Source: Streptomyces spinoverrucosus
Lineage (GTDB): Bacteria > Actinomycetota > Actinomycetes > Streptomycetales > Streptomycetaceae
NCBI RefSeq assembly: GCF_015712165.1
Contig: NZ_JADPZX010000001.1
Span: 3,985,001 to 4,049,000 of the forward strand
Direction: 5' to 3'
Length of the DNA stretch: 64,000 bases
Part shown: in pieces, positions 33,366-41,831 of the stretch
Layout of the letters: every line of letters begins with the position of its first letter
Numbering within the stretch: the stretch's first letter is position 1
The notes under the pieces: model-generated
The model's input: only the letters and a program-made list of their open reading frames with translations
The model's database searches: none
Told to the model about the DNA's origin: nothing
Position numbers and translations under genes: made by a program

Positions 33366-35344
33366 TGTCCTGTCTCGGTTGATGGTTGACACTGCGGCTT
33401 CACCTGATGCTTGACACCGCTTGCCTCGGCTTGGCTGTGCGCGTCTGATCGGCGCGTGCAGGGAGGGCTGAGGCCGTGCTGGTGGAGTTGAGCGTGGTCG
33501 AGCAGCGGTATCACGCGGTCATGGAGGTGGCCGCGGGGGTTCCCGTCACCCAAGTCGCAGCCCGTTATGGGGTCTCCAGGCAGTCGGTCCATGCGTGGGT
33601 GCGCAAGTACGAGCGGTCGGGTCTGCCGGGGCTGGCGGACCGGTCGCATCGCCCGGCCTGGTGTCCACACAGGATCGCGGCGGACGTGGAGGCGGCGGTG
33701 TGTGAGCTGCGGCGTGGGCATCCGGGTTGGGGGCCGCGCCGGTTGGTGCACGAGCTGACGCGTCAGGGCGTGGTGCCGGTGCCCTCACGGGCCACGGTCT
33801 ATCGGGTGCTGGTGCGTAACGGTCTGGTGCAGCCGGGGCTGCACAAGCGGCGCCGGTCGGATTACCGCAGGTGGGAGCGGGAAGCGGCGATGGAGCTGTG
33901 GCAGATGGACATCGTTGGCGGGCTCCTGCTGGCCGACGGGGCCGAGTGCAAGGTGGTCACCGGCATCGACGACCACTCCCGGTTCGTGGTGATCGCGAAG
34001 GTAGTGCGACGGGCGACCGGACGGGCAGTGTGTCTGGCCTTCGGTGAGGCCCTGCTGCGGTTCGGGGTGCCGGGGGAGGTGCTGACGGACAATGGCAAGC
34101 AGTTCACTGCCCGGTTCGGCTCTGGCAGGCCGGGAGAGACGATGTTCGACCGGATCTGCCGGGAGAACGGCATCATCCACCGGCTCACCAAGCCGAAGTC
34201 GCCCACGACCACGGGGAAGATCGAACGGTTCCATCAGACGCTGCGGCGTGAACTGCTGGATGAGCACGGCCCGTTCGCGGACGTGACCGCCGCGCAGCAG
34301 ATAGTGGACGAGTGGCTGGTGGACTACAACCAGGCACGTCCGCATCAGGCGCTGGGCATGCAGGCCCCGGCCGTCCGGTTCAGCACGAAGGCGGCCCAGG
34401 CCGAAGCCGCGGTGCTGCCGGTGAAACTGCCGCCGAGTCTTCAAACGATCGCCGGCGCCGAGGCACCCGTCGTGGTGCCCGCTGCGCGTCGGCAGCCAGC
34501 ACAGGAACAGACGACGGCCCGTTCCTGGCCCCTGACCGGCGAGGAGGTCGGCACGATCGAGGTGGAGCGGACCGTGCCACCGAGCGGAAACCTGTCGTTG
34601 AGCGGACAGCAGATCTGGTTCGGTCCCGCGCTGGCCGGCACCACGGTGACCTTGCGGATCGACGTGAACCGGCTGCACGTGCTCATTGGCGGTGCCCGGC
34701 ACAAGACACTGCCCTCGAAGCTGTCCGGCCGGGACCTGCGCGCATTGCTGGCATGCGGGGACGCCCGCCCCGCCGGGCCATGGGCCGACGAGCCGGGCCC
34801 GGCCGACACCACGGCGGTGGAGGTGGACCGCACCGTCAACCCGGTCGGCTACATCGGCCTGGGCGGCGACCGATGCAACATCGGCTGGGCCTTCGCCGGG
34901 CAACGGGTCACCCTCAGGCTGGACGGCACTGTGATGCAGGTCCTCGACGAACAGCGGATCCTGCTGGCCGCGCTGCCCTGCCCGCTGTCAGCCACGGCCT
35001 GTGGCCGTCTGCGCGGAGCCAGACCGGCCGGCCCGCCCCCAACCATCCCACCACCCGCCGAGCAGATCGCCGAGCGGACCGTCAGCAGCGTCGGCGGCTT
35101 CGTCGTCGCAGGCCAGCGCATCCAGATCGGTCGGGCCTATGCCCACCAGGTCGTCACCGCCCACCTGGACGACAGCGTCATCCGCGTCTTCCACGGGGAC
35201 GACCTGATCACCACCGTTCCCCGCACCACCGCCAAGGGGGTGGTCGTCCGCAAGTCCGGGGAGTACAACAGACGAAAGATCGTCTAGGACAGACGTCAAG
35301 CATCACCCGACGCCAACCTGTCAAGCGTCACCTGAGACCCGACA
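33366..35344 (+). mobile_element. IS481-family insertion sequence
   Basis: Imperfect inverted ends start TGTC-N2-GTCTC and share internal TTGACA and TGATGCTTGAC blocks. The element is flanked by the direct repeat AGCCCTCTGTGATGCG at 33350-33365 and 35345-35360, long for a target duplication. One ORF encodes the transposase. Confidence 0.85.
33476..35287 (+). CDS. IS481-family transposase with three-repeat C-terminal extension
   Basis: 603 aa. HTH (VTQVAARYGVSRQSVHAWVR), then the DDE core: Asp in LWQMDIVGGL, Asp in VLTDNGKQF and Glu in TGKIERFHQTLRRELLDE. After residue ~350 come three repeats of about 58-85 residues built on ERTV/DRTV ... G ... G ... V-T-x-x-x-D, likely small beta domains. 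Ordinary IS481 transposases end near 330-400 aa, so the extension is notable; it may bind DNA or a target factor. Confidence 0.9.
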   Translation: MLVELSVVEQRYHAVMEVAAGVPVTQVAARYGVSRQSVHAWVRKYERSGLPGLADRSHRPAWCPHRIAADVEAAVCELRRGHPGWGPRRLVHELTRQGVVPVPSRATVYRVLVRNGLVQPGLHKRRRSDYRRWEREAAMELWQMDIVGGLLLADGAECKVVTGIDDHSRFVVIAKVVRRATGRAVCLAFGEALLRFGVPGEVLTDNGKQFTARFGSGRPGETMFDRICRENGIIHRLTKPKSPTTTGKIERFHQTLRRELLDEHGPFADVTAAQQIVDEWLVDYNQARPHQALGMQAPAVRFSTKAAQAEAAVLPVKLPPSLQTIAGAEAPVVVPAARRQPAQEQTTARSWPLTGEEVGTIEVERTVPPSGNLSLSGQQIWFGPALAGTTVTLRIDVNRLHVLIGGARHKTLPSKLSGRDLRALLACGDARPAGPWADEPGPADTTAVEVDRTVNPVGYIGLGGDRCNIGWAFAGQRVTLRLDGTVMQVLDEQRILLAALPCPLSATACGRLRGARPAGPPPTIPPPAEQIAERTVSSVGGFVVAGQRIQIGRAYAHQVVTAHLDDSVIRVFHGDDLITTVPRTTAKGVVVRKSGEYNRRKIV

Positions 35345-36437
35345 AGCCCTCTGTGATGCGCCACAGTGGGGCGGTGTACTGCTCAGGTCGGCTGTTGATG
35401 AGCAGCTGGCGTAGGGCCTCGCGCTGAGTGCCGTCGAGGTTCAGCGCCTCGGTGAGTCGGCGGAACGTCGTGTGTGTGACTCCACGGCTTCGTGCCTCCG
35501 CCTCGAACTGGTCGAGTTGGGGCAACACCGATTCGGCGTCCAGCTGCGTCGGCCGTTGATCCTTCAGCCAAAGGGCCTTGTTGCGCTCGTAGTCGATCTC
35601 CGAGAAGCCGCACACCTCGCGGCTGAGTGCCTCGACTTCGTCCAAGGCGGCCGTCGTCATGATCGTGCGGGCCAACTGGTTGCGGCTCAGGGCCTCGTCC
35701 AAGTCGACCTCGTGGACGGTCGGGCCCTCGTCGGTCAGAGGGATGGGAAGTCCCGCATCCCGGACCTCGCATGTGCCCCGTACTCCTCGGGCTGTCGCCG
35801 CGAGCATCCCGGTCGCCTCGGAAGGGTGCCACTCCAGGACCGAGCTGACCGGCTCCACATCGCTGGCTGTGAGGGTGTGTACAACCGGGCCGAGCAGGCC
35901 GCGCATGTCGTCGAGTGGGAGTTCCCCGTCCAGTCCAGGGCCTGCGATCAGCAGCCGGATAGGCGCGTTCACCTGGGCGCATGCCGCCAGTGTGACGGCG
36001 TCAGCGAGTGGGCTCTTCAGGGTCGGCTCGTCGCCCTGCGCCAAGACATCGCCGCCCACGTCTAGGAGGTCGATCGACTCGGGCTGCAAGTGGCTGATCA
36101 GCTCTTCGAGTTGGCGTGTGACACCTTCCGCGCCGTGCCCTGGGTCGATCAGTGCGAACGTGTGCGGGAGCTCTGCCGCGAGCCGGGGGAGAGTGGAGCC
36201 TGCCGGGGCGATCGGGCGGGCCTGCGCCGGCACCTTCCATACGGCTGGAGTGATGGGCTCAAGGCCGGTGAAGTTCTCGGGTCCTCGGGGGCCCGGTACC
36301 GGGTCGATCAGCAAGCGGTCCCACGCGTACGTGAGGATCACCGCCCGGCCGTTGTCGTCGCCGTAGAGGGCGGCGTCAAGCATTGCGGCGGCGACTGCGT
36401 CGCCACCTCCTCCTGCTGCGACGATCAACCGCATCAT
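35328..36437 (-). CDS. DUF1152 family protein with IS-altered C-terminus
   Basis: 369 aa from the ATG at 36437 (a second ATG is at 36434). MMRLIVAAGGGGDAVAAAML is the DUF1152 N-terminus, followed by LTYAWDRLLIDPVPGPR. The function of the family is unknown; it has a Rossmann-like GGGGD loop. The IS481 insertion replaced the last residue: without it the gene would end WRITEGS-stop; now it reads WRITEGLSGLR-stop. It probably still works. Divergent from a GntR gene. Confidence 0.85.
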   Translation of the reverse strand: MMRLIVAAGGGGDAVAAAMLDAALYGDDNGRAVILTYAWDRLLIDPVPGPRGPENFTGLEPITPAVWKVPAQARPIAPAGSTLPRLAAELPHTFALIDPGHGAEGVTRQLEELISHLQPESIDLLDVGGDVLAQGDEPTLKSPLADAVTLAACAQVNAPIRLLIAGPGLDGELPLDDMRGLLGPVVHTLTASDVEPVSSVLEWHPSEATGMLAATARGVRGTCEVRDAGLPIPLTDEGPTVHEVDLDEALSRNQLARTIMTTAALDEVEALSREVCGFSEIDYERNKALWLKDQRPTQLDAESVLPQLDQFEAEARSRGVTHTTFRRLTEALNLDGTQREALRQLLINSRPEQYTAPLWRITEGLSGLR

Positions 36438-36479
36438 GGGGCCAAGCGTACGGGGTCCGGTATTGACCACTCACCCTAT

Positions 36480-36502
36480 AGTGGCTAGAGGCCATAGCCA
36501 CT
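36480..36502. promoter_or_regulatory. Operator for the first GntR regulator
   Basis: AGTGGCTA (36480-36487) and TAGCCACT (36495-36502), 7-base spacer, in the divergent DUF1152/GntR promoter. The same AGTGGC/GCCACT halves recur at 37318-37358. Confidence 0.75.
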
Positions 36503-36536
36503 TTGCCGCCGGTGCGGCGCTGGACGAGGAGGGCGC

Positions 36537-37277
36537 ATGCCCAAGATCGAGGAGGCTCAGCCGAAGTATCTGCAGATCGCGCACTACATCCGCGATCAGA
36601 TCCTTCGGGGCGACCTGCGGCCGGGAGATGAGGTTCCCTCGGAGCGCCAACTGGCGTCGGATTGGGGAGTGTCCAGGCCGACGGCAGCTCGTTCGCTGGA
36701 GGCGCTGAGTCATCAGGGGCTTGTCGAGAAGCGGCAGGGTTCGGGCACGTACGTGCGGAGCCTCGAAGTGAATCGGCGTGCGCGTGAGTTGTACGGCCGC
36801 GCTCGGCAGACAGGGAAGATCTACACGCCCGGCGAGTACGCGGTCATCACGTCGGCCGGCTGGCTGGAGGCGCCGGATTACGTGGCTGAGGCGCTGGGCC
36901 TGGTGAAGGACCGCCGGGCTGTTCACCGTCGGCGGGTGACCAACAACCAGGATGGGCCCATCACGTTGTCCACCTCGTGGTTCTCGCCGGATGTCGGTCA
37001 GCGCGCGCCCAAGCTGCTGGAACCCGAGAGGATCCAGGAGGGCACCCTGATGTACGTCGAGAACATGACTGGACGGCAGGGCAGTTACGCCGAGGATCGC
37101 ATGTGTGCCCGGACGGCGACGGACGAGGAGGCGGCTGACCTGCAACTCGACGCCGGGTCTGCCGTTTTGGTCGTGCATCACGTCGTCTACGACCTCCAGG
37201 ATCGGCCGTTGGAGTTCGCCGAAGCCACTTACCCGCCGCTGCGTTGGGCGTTCGAGCAGGGCTACCCGCTCTCCTGA
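36537..37277 (+). CDS. GntR/HutC-family regulator (UTRA domain), KorSA-like
   Basis: 246 aa. N-terminal winged helix (PKYLQIAHYIRDQILRGDLR, then SERQLASDWGVSRPTAARSL) and a C-terminal UTRA ligand domain. AICEs use such a repressor (KorSA in pSAM2) to hold replication and transfer genes off. AGTGGC dyads flank the gene on both sides, indicating autoregulation and control of the following operon. Confidence 0.9.
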   Translation: MPKIEEAQPKYLQIAHYIRDQILRGDLRPGDEVPSERQLASDWGVSRPTAARSLEALSHQGLVEKRQGSGTYVRSLEVNRRARELYGRARQTGKIYTPGEYAVITSAGWLEAPDYVAEALGLVKDRRAVHRRRVTNNQDGPITLSTSWFSPDVGQRAPKLLEPERIQEGTLMYVENMTGRQGSYAEDRMCARTATDEEAADLQLDAGSAVLVVHHVVYDLQDRPLEFAEATYPPLRWAFEQGYPLS

Positions 37278-37317
37278 CGGACAGCCAGCCAGTTGAGGCG
37301 AACCGCTTGCGTCGCGA

Positions 37318-37358
37318 AGTGGCTAATGCCACTATCCAGAAAGTGGCTAAGGCCACTT
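37318..37358. promoter_or_regulatory. Tandem operators for the first GntR regulator
   Basis: AGTGGC-TAAT-GCCACT at 37318-37333 and AAGTGGC-TAAG-GCCACTT at 37341-37358, 24 bases apart. They lie just before the small zinc-ribbon gene at 37378, so that gene and the ATPase after it are likely repressed targets. Confidence 0.8.
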
Positions 37359-37377
37359 CATCGGAAGGGGGCACGGT

Positions 37378-37551
37378 GTGACGAGTCAGCGGCCGGATCA
37401 GGGCACGCACTTACCTTGTCGGGGTTGCCGAGGGCGCGGATGGAAGCGCGTCGGCTCGCGTACGACCCTGGCGCTTGCCACCGCCGCCGACCGCACCCGT
37501 GCCACATCGAAGCGGCGCTGCCTCGACTGCGACGGCAGCGGCAAGGAGTGA
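37378..37551 (+). CDS. Small double CxxCxGxG protein (57 aa)
   Basis: GTG start at 37378. Two DnaJ-type motifs (CRGCRGRGWK and CLDCDGSGKE) separated by ~30 residues could form a single zinc site. Unknown function; a transcription or chaperone accessory is possible. Directly downstream of tandem operators and five bases before the ATPase gene, so probably the first gene of a repressed operon. Confidence 0.65.
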   Translation: MTSQRPDQGTHLPCRGCRGRGWKRVGSRTTLALATAADRTRATSKRRCLDCDGSGKE

Positions 37552-37556
37552 GCACG

Positions 37557-37997
37557 ATGGCCTACTACGCGATCGACCGCTATCCCTCTGACGACGCACC
37601 GCGGCTCGGCGCGATGACCTTGCATCCCGTCGCGGAGTCCGTGCCTCGGGCCCGGCGCTGGTTCCGGAAGTTCATCGCTCCGTACAACCCGGCCTGCTCG
37701 GTCGACGACTGCGTGCTGATGATCTCGGAGCTCGTCACCAACGCCATCTCCTACGGTCGCGCCGACGACCCCTGGGTCGTCCGGGTGGAGTGGTTCCGGG
37801 AGGGTGCTGCACTCCGGGTCGAGGTGCACAACCCGGGATTTCCAGCGAGCGTGCGGCTGCGGCGTCCCGACGCCAATGACGCGCACGGGCGCGGGCTGCT
37901 TCTGGTCGACTCCATCGCCGACTCCTGGCATCACGGGCCCAGTCGCTTCGGCGGAACAGTGGTCTCCTTCGAGATGGCCGATGCCTGGCCGTCATGA
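37557..37997 (+). CDS. SpoIIAB/RsbW-like ATP-binding protein
   Basis: 146 aa HATPase_c_2 domain: N-box ISELVTNAISYG (Asn62), VEVHNPG and the G2 box HGRGLLLVDSIAD. Members act as anti-sigma factor kinases or stand-alone regulators. Common on AICEs. The partner here is not visible. Confidence 0.85.
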   Translation: MAYYAIDRYPSDDAPRLGAMTLHPVAESVPRARRWFRKFIAPYNPACSVDDCVLMISELVTNAISYGRADDPWVVRVEWFREGAALRVEVHNPGFPASVRLRRPDANDAHGRGLLLVDSIADSWHHGPSRFGGTVVSFEMADAWPS

Positions 37998-38043
37998 GCG
38001 CAATACGCTCCGCTGGTACTGCGCCGGCGGAATCGTCGCTAGT

Positions 38044-38060
38044 CTGGTTGACCAGTTGAC
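38044..38060. promoter_or_regulatory. Candidate operator before the second GntR gene
   Basis: CTGGT-TG-ACCAG dyad (38044-38055) overlapping two GTTGAC units (38047-38052, 38055-38060). The inverse GTCAAC recurs downstream at 38872 and 38906. Confidence 0.5.
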
Positions 38061-38089
38061 TTGGCCAATCTCGACAGGCGGCGGCACAC

Positions 38090-38818
38090 ATGGCGTATGA
38101 CGTGGAGGCACCGAAGTACGTTCGCCTCGCTCAGACCATTCAGCGCCGCATCGAGGACGGCACATATCCGCCCGGCACCCGAGTGCCCAGCGAGAACCAA
38201 CTCGTGCAAGCCTTCGGGATGTCCCGTCCCACCGTCGTCCGGGCCCTGGAGTTGCTGAAGCGCGACGGCTGGCTTGAGTCCCGGCAGGGGTACGGAACCA
38301 TCGTGCGGGGCCGCCCGGCCGTCGTCGAGCAGAAGGACCGCAGGGGGAGTGAAGCGCTCGCGCGTGACGAGTCGCAGGCTCCAGGGCGGTTGGTCGAGGT
38401 GGGCTACGTCCCTGTTCCGGCGCGAGTCGCCTCGGTGCTCGGGCTGCCCAAGCGGGTCAAGATCCTCGTGCGTCGCTTCCTGGTCGTCGACGACGGCGAA
38501 CCGGTTGAGCTGGTCTCGTCGTACTTCCCCGACGGCCTGGCCGAAGGGACCGAGCTGGAGAGTGCCGAAGTGCTGAGCGGCAGCACTCGCGCGCATCTGG
38601 AAGCACGGAAGAAGGTCCGCTTCGACCACGTGACGGAACGGGTCTCGGCCCGGCTGCCCGAGCGTGCAGAAGCCGAGCTTCTGGACCTTCCGGACGGCGT
38701 TCCCGTCCTCAGTGTCCTGGTCGTGGCATGCGACGCTTCCGGGCAGGCGCTGCAAGTCTCTGACCTGCTGCTGCCCGCCGACCGGCAGGAACTCGAAGAC
38801 ACCTACCGCCTGAACTGA
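38090..38818 (+). CDS. GntR/HutC-family regulator, second
   Basis: 242 aa: winged helix (PKYVRLAQTIQRRIEDGTYP, SENQLVQAFGMSRPTVVRAL) and UTRA domain. ATG at 38090. Dyads on both sides share GTTGAC/GTCAAC, so it likely represses itself and the transfer operon that starts at 38952. Confidence 0.9.
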   Translation: MAYDVEAPKYVRLAQTIQRRIEDGTYPPGTRVPSENQLVQAFGMSRPTVVRALELLKRDGWLESRQGYGTIVRGRPAVVEQKDRRGSEALARDESQAPGRLVEVGYVPVPARVASVLGLPKRVKILVRRFLVVDDGEPVELVSSYFPDGLAEGTELESAEVLSGSTRAHLEARKKVRFDHVTERVSARLPERAEAELLDLPDGVPVLSVLVVACDASGQALQVSDLLLPADRQELEDTYRLN

Positions 38819-38862
38819 CCCTGATCCGCGGCCAGTTCCTCTCGGCCTACCACCCGGTCCAC

Positions 38863-38928
38863 ACTTGACAAGTCAACCTGGCATCCCTAGCTTCGAACTT
38901 GCTAAGTCAACTTGTCAGGTAGCAAGTT
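38863..38928. promoter_or_regulatory. Operator cluster before the transfer operon
   Basis: ACTTG-A-CAAGT (38863-38873) and AACTTGCTA (38896-38904) / TAGCAAGTT (38920-38928), with GTCAAC at 38872 and 38906. Lies 25-90 bases before the gene at 38952. Confidence 0.7.
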
Positions 38929-38951
38929 GATCGACTCAGAAGGAGAAATCC

Positions 38952-39302
38952 GTGCGTGTGATCCGCGTTGACGCCTCGCCCGCAACGATCCTGCTCACCG
39001 AAGCCCCGGCGCCGAAGGTGCGCGACCGGCAGACCGGCGAGATCGCCAAGGACGCCGTGAGCGGTGAGGCACTGATGACCGTCGGCGTCGTCTACATCGA
39101 CGAGGGCGAGTCGTCGCTGATCCAGGTCACCATCCCCGAGAGCGGTGTGACGGACGGCCTGACCGTCGGCGCCCCGGTCTCGCTGCCCGGTCTCGTCGCC
39201 CGGCCCTGGCAGAGTGTGTTCAACGGCCAGCAGCGGCACGGCATCGCCTATCGGGCCACCGCCGTTGCTCCCGGCGCCTTCTCGATGGACCAGGCGGGCT
39301 GA
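38952..39302 (+). CDS. AICE-conserved protein of unknown function (116 aa)
   Basis: Starts at GTG 38952 with AGGAG ahead. Reads VRVIRVDASPATILLTEAPA, a small beta-rich protein typically found just before tra in Streptomyces integrative elements. No catalytic motif. Its place suggests a role in transfer or replication. Confidence 0.75.
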   Translation: MRVIRVDASPATILLTEAPAPKVRDRQTGEIAKDAVSGEALMTVGVVYIDEGESSLIQVTIPESGVTDGLTVGAPVSLPGLVARPWQSVFNGQQRHGIAYRATAVAPGAFSMDQAG

Positions 39303-39307
39303 TCGTC

Positions 39308-40681
39308 GTGGCGGACCTGGTGACGTGGGCCGAGCTGGGCGGGTCGCTCGTTGCGATAGGCGGCGCGGCCTACGCCCGGCACGCTCACCCGGCGGCGTAC
39401 TGGTCGACGGTCGGGCTGCCCGTGTCGGTAGCCCAGTTGTTGGTCACGTACTCCTCGACCATGGACGCGTGCGGTCTGGCGGTGGAGCCGTCCCGGTTAC
39501 GGGCCCTGGCCGTGAAGGCGACTGCTCGCCGTGAGGTCCGGCCGGTGCCTCCGCGTCGGGGCATGATCCGGCCGACCTCGACCGGCCTGAGGCTCCGGCT
39601 GCGCCTGGCTCCGGGGCAGGAACCGGCGGACGTGGCGGCCTCGGCCGAACGGCTGCGGCACGCCTGGGGGGTTCACGCCGTGTACGTCCGGGACGTCAAG
39701 CCCGGAGTCGTGGAACTGCGGCTCGTCGGCTACGACGTCCTGCGCAAGGTACGGATGCCCCGCCGGACCGAAGCCGGTCCTCTGCGCGTGCCGGTCGCTC
39801 TGCGGGAGGACGCGACCGCCTTCGTCCGGGACTACCAGGCCGTACCGCACGAACTCGTGCTCGGCGCCACGCTGTCCGGCAAGTCCATGTACCTGCGGAA
39901 CCTGCTCGCAGGACTGGCCGCTCAGCCGGTCGTGCTCGTGGGAATCGACTGCAAGCGCGGTGTGGAACTGGCGCCGTTCGCTCCCCGGCTCTCCGCCCTG
40001 GCCACCGACCCGGAGCAGGCGGCCGAGCTGCTGCCCGTGCTCGTGAAGGAAATGGAGGACCGATACGACCTGATCAAGGCCCGGCAGGGCATCGCGCCCG
40101 GTACTCCGGCAGAGGAGATTACTTCCGATGTCTGGGGACTGCCGGACGACGAACGCCCGGCACCCATCGTGCTGTTCATCGACGAAGTGGCCGAACTCTT
40201 CCTCGTCGCCACGAAGAAGGAGGAAGAGCGGCGGGACGAGATGGTTACCCAGCTCATCCGGCTCGCCCAGCTCGGCCGTGCGGCCGGCATCTACCAGGAG
40301 GTCTGCGGGCAGAGGTTCGGCGCCGAGCTGGGCAAGGGCGCCACCATGCTCCGGGCCCAGCTGACCGGCCGCGTCTGCCACCGCGTGAACGACGAGGCCT
40401 CCGCCAAGATGGCGCTCGGCGACATCGCCCCTGAGGCGGTTACGGCCGCCTGCGCCATCGCCGCCGAACTGCCCGGCCTCGCCGTCGTCGGTGACACCTC
40501 CGGCGGCTGGTCCCGCATCCGTACTCCGCACCTGTCCCTCGCCGACGCTGCGGCCACCTGCCGCGACACGGCGCACCTCGCTCCGGACGTTCCAGCGCTC
40601 GCGCCGTTCCGGCCGTACGTCCCGCCGGTGCCGGTGAAGGAGTCCGGTCCTGCGGCCGCTCCTCAGCCGGTCACCGAGTAG
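39308..40681 (+). CDS. traSA: FtsK/SpoIIIE-type transfer translocase (Tra)
   Basis: 457 aa with an N-terminal hydrophobic part, Walker A ATLSGKSMY near residue 186-192 and Walker B IVLFIDEVAEL near 285-295, plus the RLAQLGRAAGI motif. The family pumps double-stranded DNA between mycelial compartments without single-strand nicking. The one protein is enough for transfer in pSAM2-like elements. Symbol by analogy. Confidence 0.9.
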   Translation: MADLVTWAELGGSLVAIGGAAYARHAHPAAYWSTVGLPVSVAQLLVTYSSTMDACGLAVEPSRLRALAVKATARREVRPVPPRRGMIRPTSTGLRLRLRLAPGQEPADVAASAERLRHAWGVHAVYVRDVKPGVVELRLVGYDVLRKVRMPRRTEAGPLRVPVALREDATAFVRDYQAVPHELVLGATLSGKSMYLRNLLAGLAAQPVVLVGIDCKRGVELAPFAPRLSALATDPEQAAELLPVLVKEMEDRYDLIKARQGIAPGTPAEEITSDVWGLPDDERPAPIVLFIDEVAELFLVATKKEEERRDEMVTQLIRLAQLGRAAGIYQEVCGQRFGAELGKGATMLRAQLTGRVCHRVNDEASAKMALGDIAPEAVTAACAIAAELPGLAVVGDTSGGWSRIRTPHLSLADAAATCRDTAHLAPDVPALAPFRPYVPPVPVKESGPAAAPQPVTE

Positions 40682-40762
40682 CCCACCCCGCTCCAACGGT
40701 CGGCGCGGCCGTCCCGCGCCACGTCCCTACCCCACCCATGCCTGGAACTGGAAGGAGTGGCC

Positions 40763-41419
40763 GTGCGCGCCCTGCCCATCCGCGTGGACGCCGTACTCGT
40801 CCAAGCGCTGATCGCCGCCGCGCTGTCCTTCGCTCACCTGCATGACCTGGCGCTGGCCGCCGGACAGGACGGCTGGAAGGCGTGGGCCTATCCGGTCTCC
40901 GTCGACCTGCTGATGGTCGCGGCCTGGCGTCGGCTCCGCTCCGGCGAGGCGAAGGCGGCCGGGTGGTGCTGGTTCCTCGTCGCACTGGCCGCGTCCCTCG
41001 GCGCCAACGTCGCCACCGCCGGACTGCTCGACCTGGACGACGTACCGGCCTGGCTGCGGATCCTCGTCGCGGGCTGGCCCGCGGTTGCCTTCCTCGGCGG
41101 CACCCTGCTCGCCCACGGAGCACCGAACCCGACCAAGGCTCCGGCAACGGCATCCGAACCGCCCTCGACGGCCGCAGTGCCGGAACCTACCGCCGCAGAA
41201 GTCGAACCGTCCTCCACAGCAACCGAACTCCCTGCCGCCTCCCCCGCGTCGGCTCCGTCCTCACCCTCCCCGGTGCCGCCCGCCCTCGTCGCCATGGCCC
41301 GGAGGGTCGCCGACGAACACCGCGCCCGGACCGGAACACCCATCGACACCTCGACCCTTCGCGCCCGGCTCGGCGTCCCGATGCCGCTCGCCGAAGCGAT
41401 CGCCGCCCAACTCACCTGA
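40763..41419 (+). CDS. DUF2637 membrane protein (spread-type)
   Basis: 218 aa from the GTG at 40763, which is five bases after GGAAGGAG; the GTG at 40757 lies inside that site. Helices near 10-30, 43-60, 75-95 and 102-122 (VLVQALIAAALSFAHLHDLA first), then a Pro/Ser/Thr-rich linker and a C-terminal HTH-like end (TSTLRARLGVPMPLAEAIAA). DUF2637 proteins are usual in Streptomyces plasmids and AICEs. Confidence 0.85.
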   Translation: MRALPIRVDAVLVQALIAAALSFAHLHDLALAAGQDGWKAWAYPVSVDLLMVAAWRRLRSGEAKAAGWCWFLVALAASLGANVATAGLLDLDDVPAWLRILVAGWPAVAFLGGTLLAHGAPNPTKAPATASEPPSTAAVPEPTAAEVEPSSTATELPAASPASAPSSPSPVPPALVAMARRVADEHRARTGTPIDTSTLRARLGVPMPLAEAIAAQLT

Positions 41420-41438
41420 TTCCGGAGGACCTTCCACC

Positions 41439-41630
41439 TTGCGCCCGTCCACGCTCCGCGCGCTCAAGCGCGCTGCCGAGCTGACCCGACAGAACCGCCT
41501 CACCGAAGCCGTGCTGATCGCCGAGCCGGTGATCCTCGCCGCCGACAGCTACGAAGGCGACGAGATCTTGCGCTGGCTCGCCGACCACGTCACCGACTTC
41601 ACCGGCGAAACCGAAAGGGAGACCCCCTGA
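41439..41630 (+). CDS. Small helical AICE protein (63 aa)
   Basis: TTG start at 41439, 11 bases after GGAGG. Reads LRPSTLRALKRAAELTRQNR, then an acidic second half. No family recognised. It overlaps the next ATG by one base (TGATG), so the row of short transfer genes is translated together. Confidence 0.65.
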   Translation: MRPSTLRALKRAAELTRQNRLTEAVLIAEPVILAADSYEGDEILRWLADHVTDFTGETERETP

Positions 41631-41821
41631 TGCCCGCCAACCGCCGCTTCCGCCGCGTCGTCCGCATTGGCCCCGTGCAGGTCGCCACCTACTACGACGG
41701 CCGAGGGCGCGAGAAGCACACCGCCGCCTGCACGGCTCCGCGCTGCGGCTTCTCTACCGACTACGACACCCGTGCCGCCGCCGAGCTGGCCGCGCGCACC
41801 CACCGCTGCCGCGTCCGCTGA
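41630..41821 (+). CDS. Small mobile-element transfer protein (63 aa)
   Basis: Basic N-terminus (ANRRFRRVVRIGPVQVATYY) and cysteines/histidine in CTAPRCGF and HRCRVR that could hold zinc. Similar short proteins are annotated as mobile element transfer proteins in Streptomyces. Coupled to the gene before it. Confidence 0.7.
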   Translation: MPANRRFRRVVRIGPVQVATYYDGRGREKHTAACTAPRCGFSTDYDTRAAAELAARTHRCRVR

Positions 41822-41831
41822 GGAGACCCCT

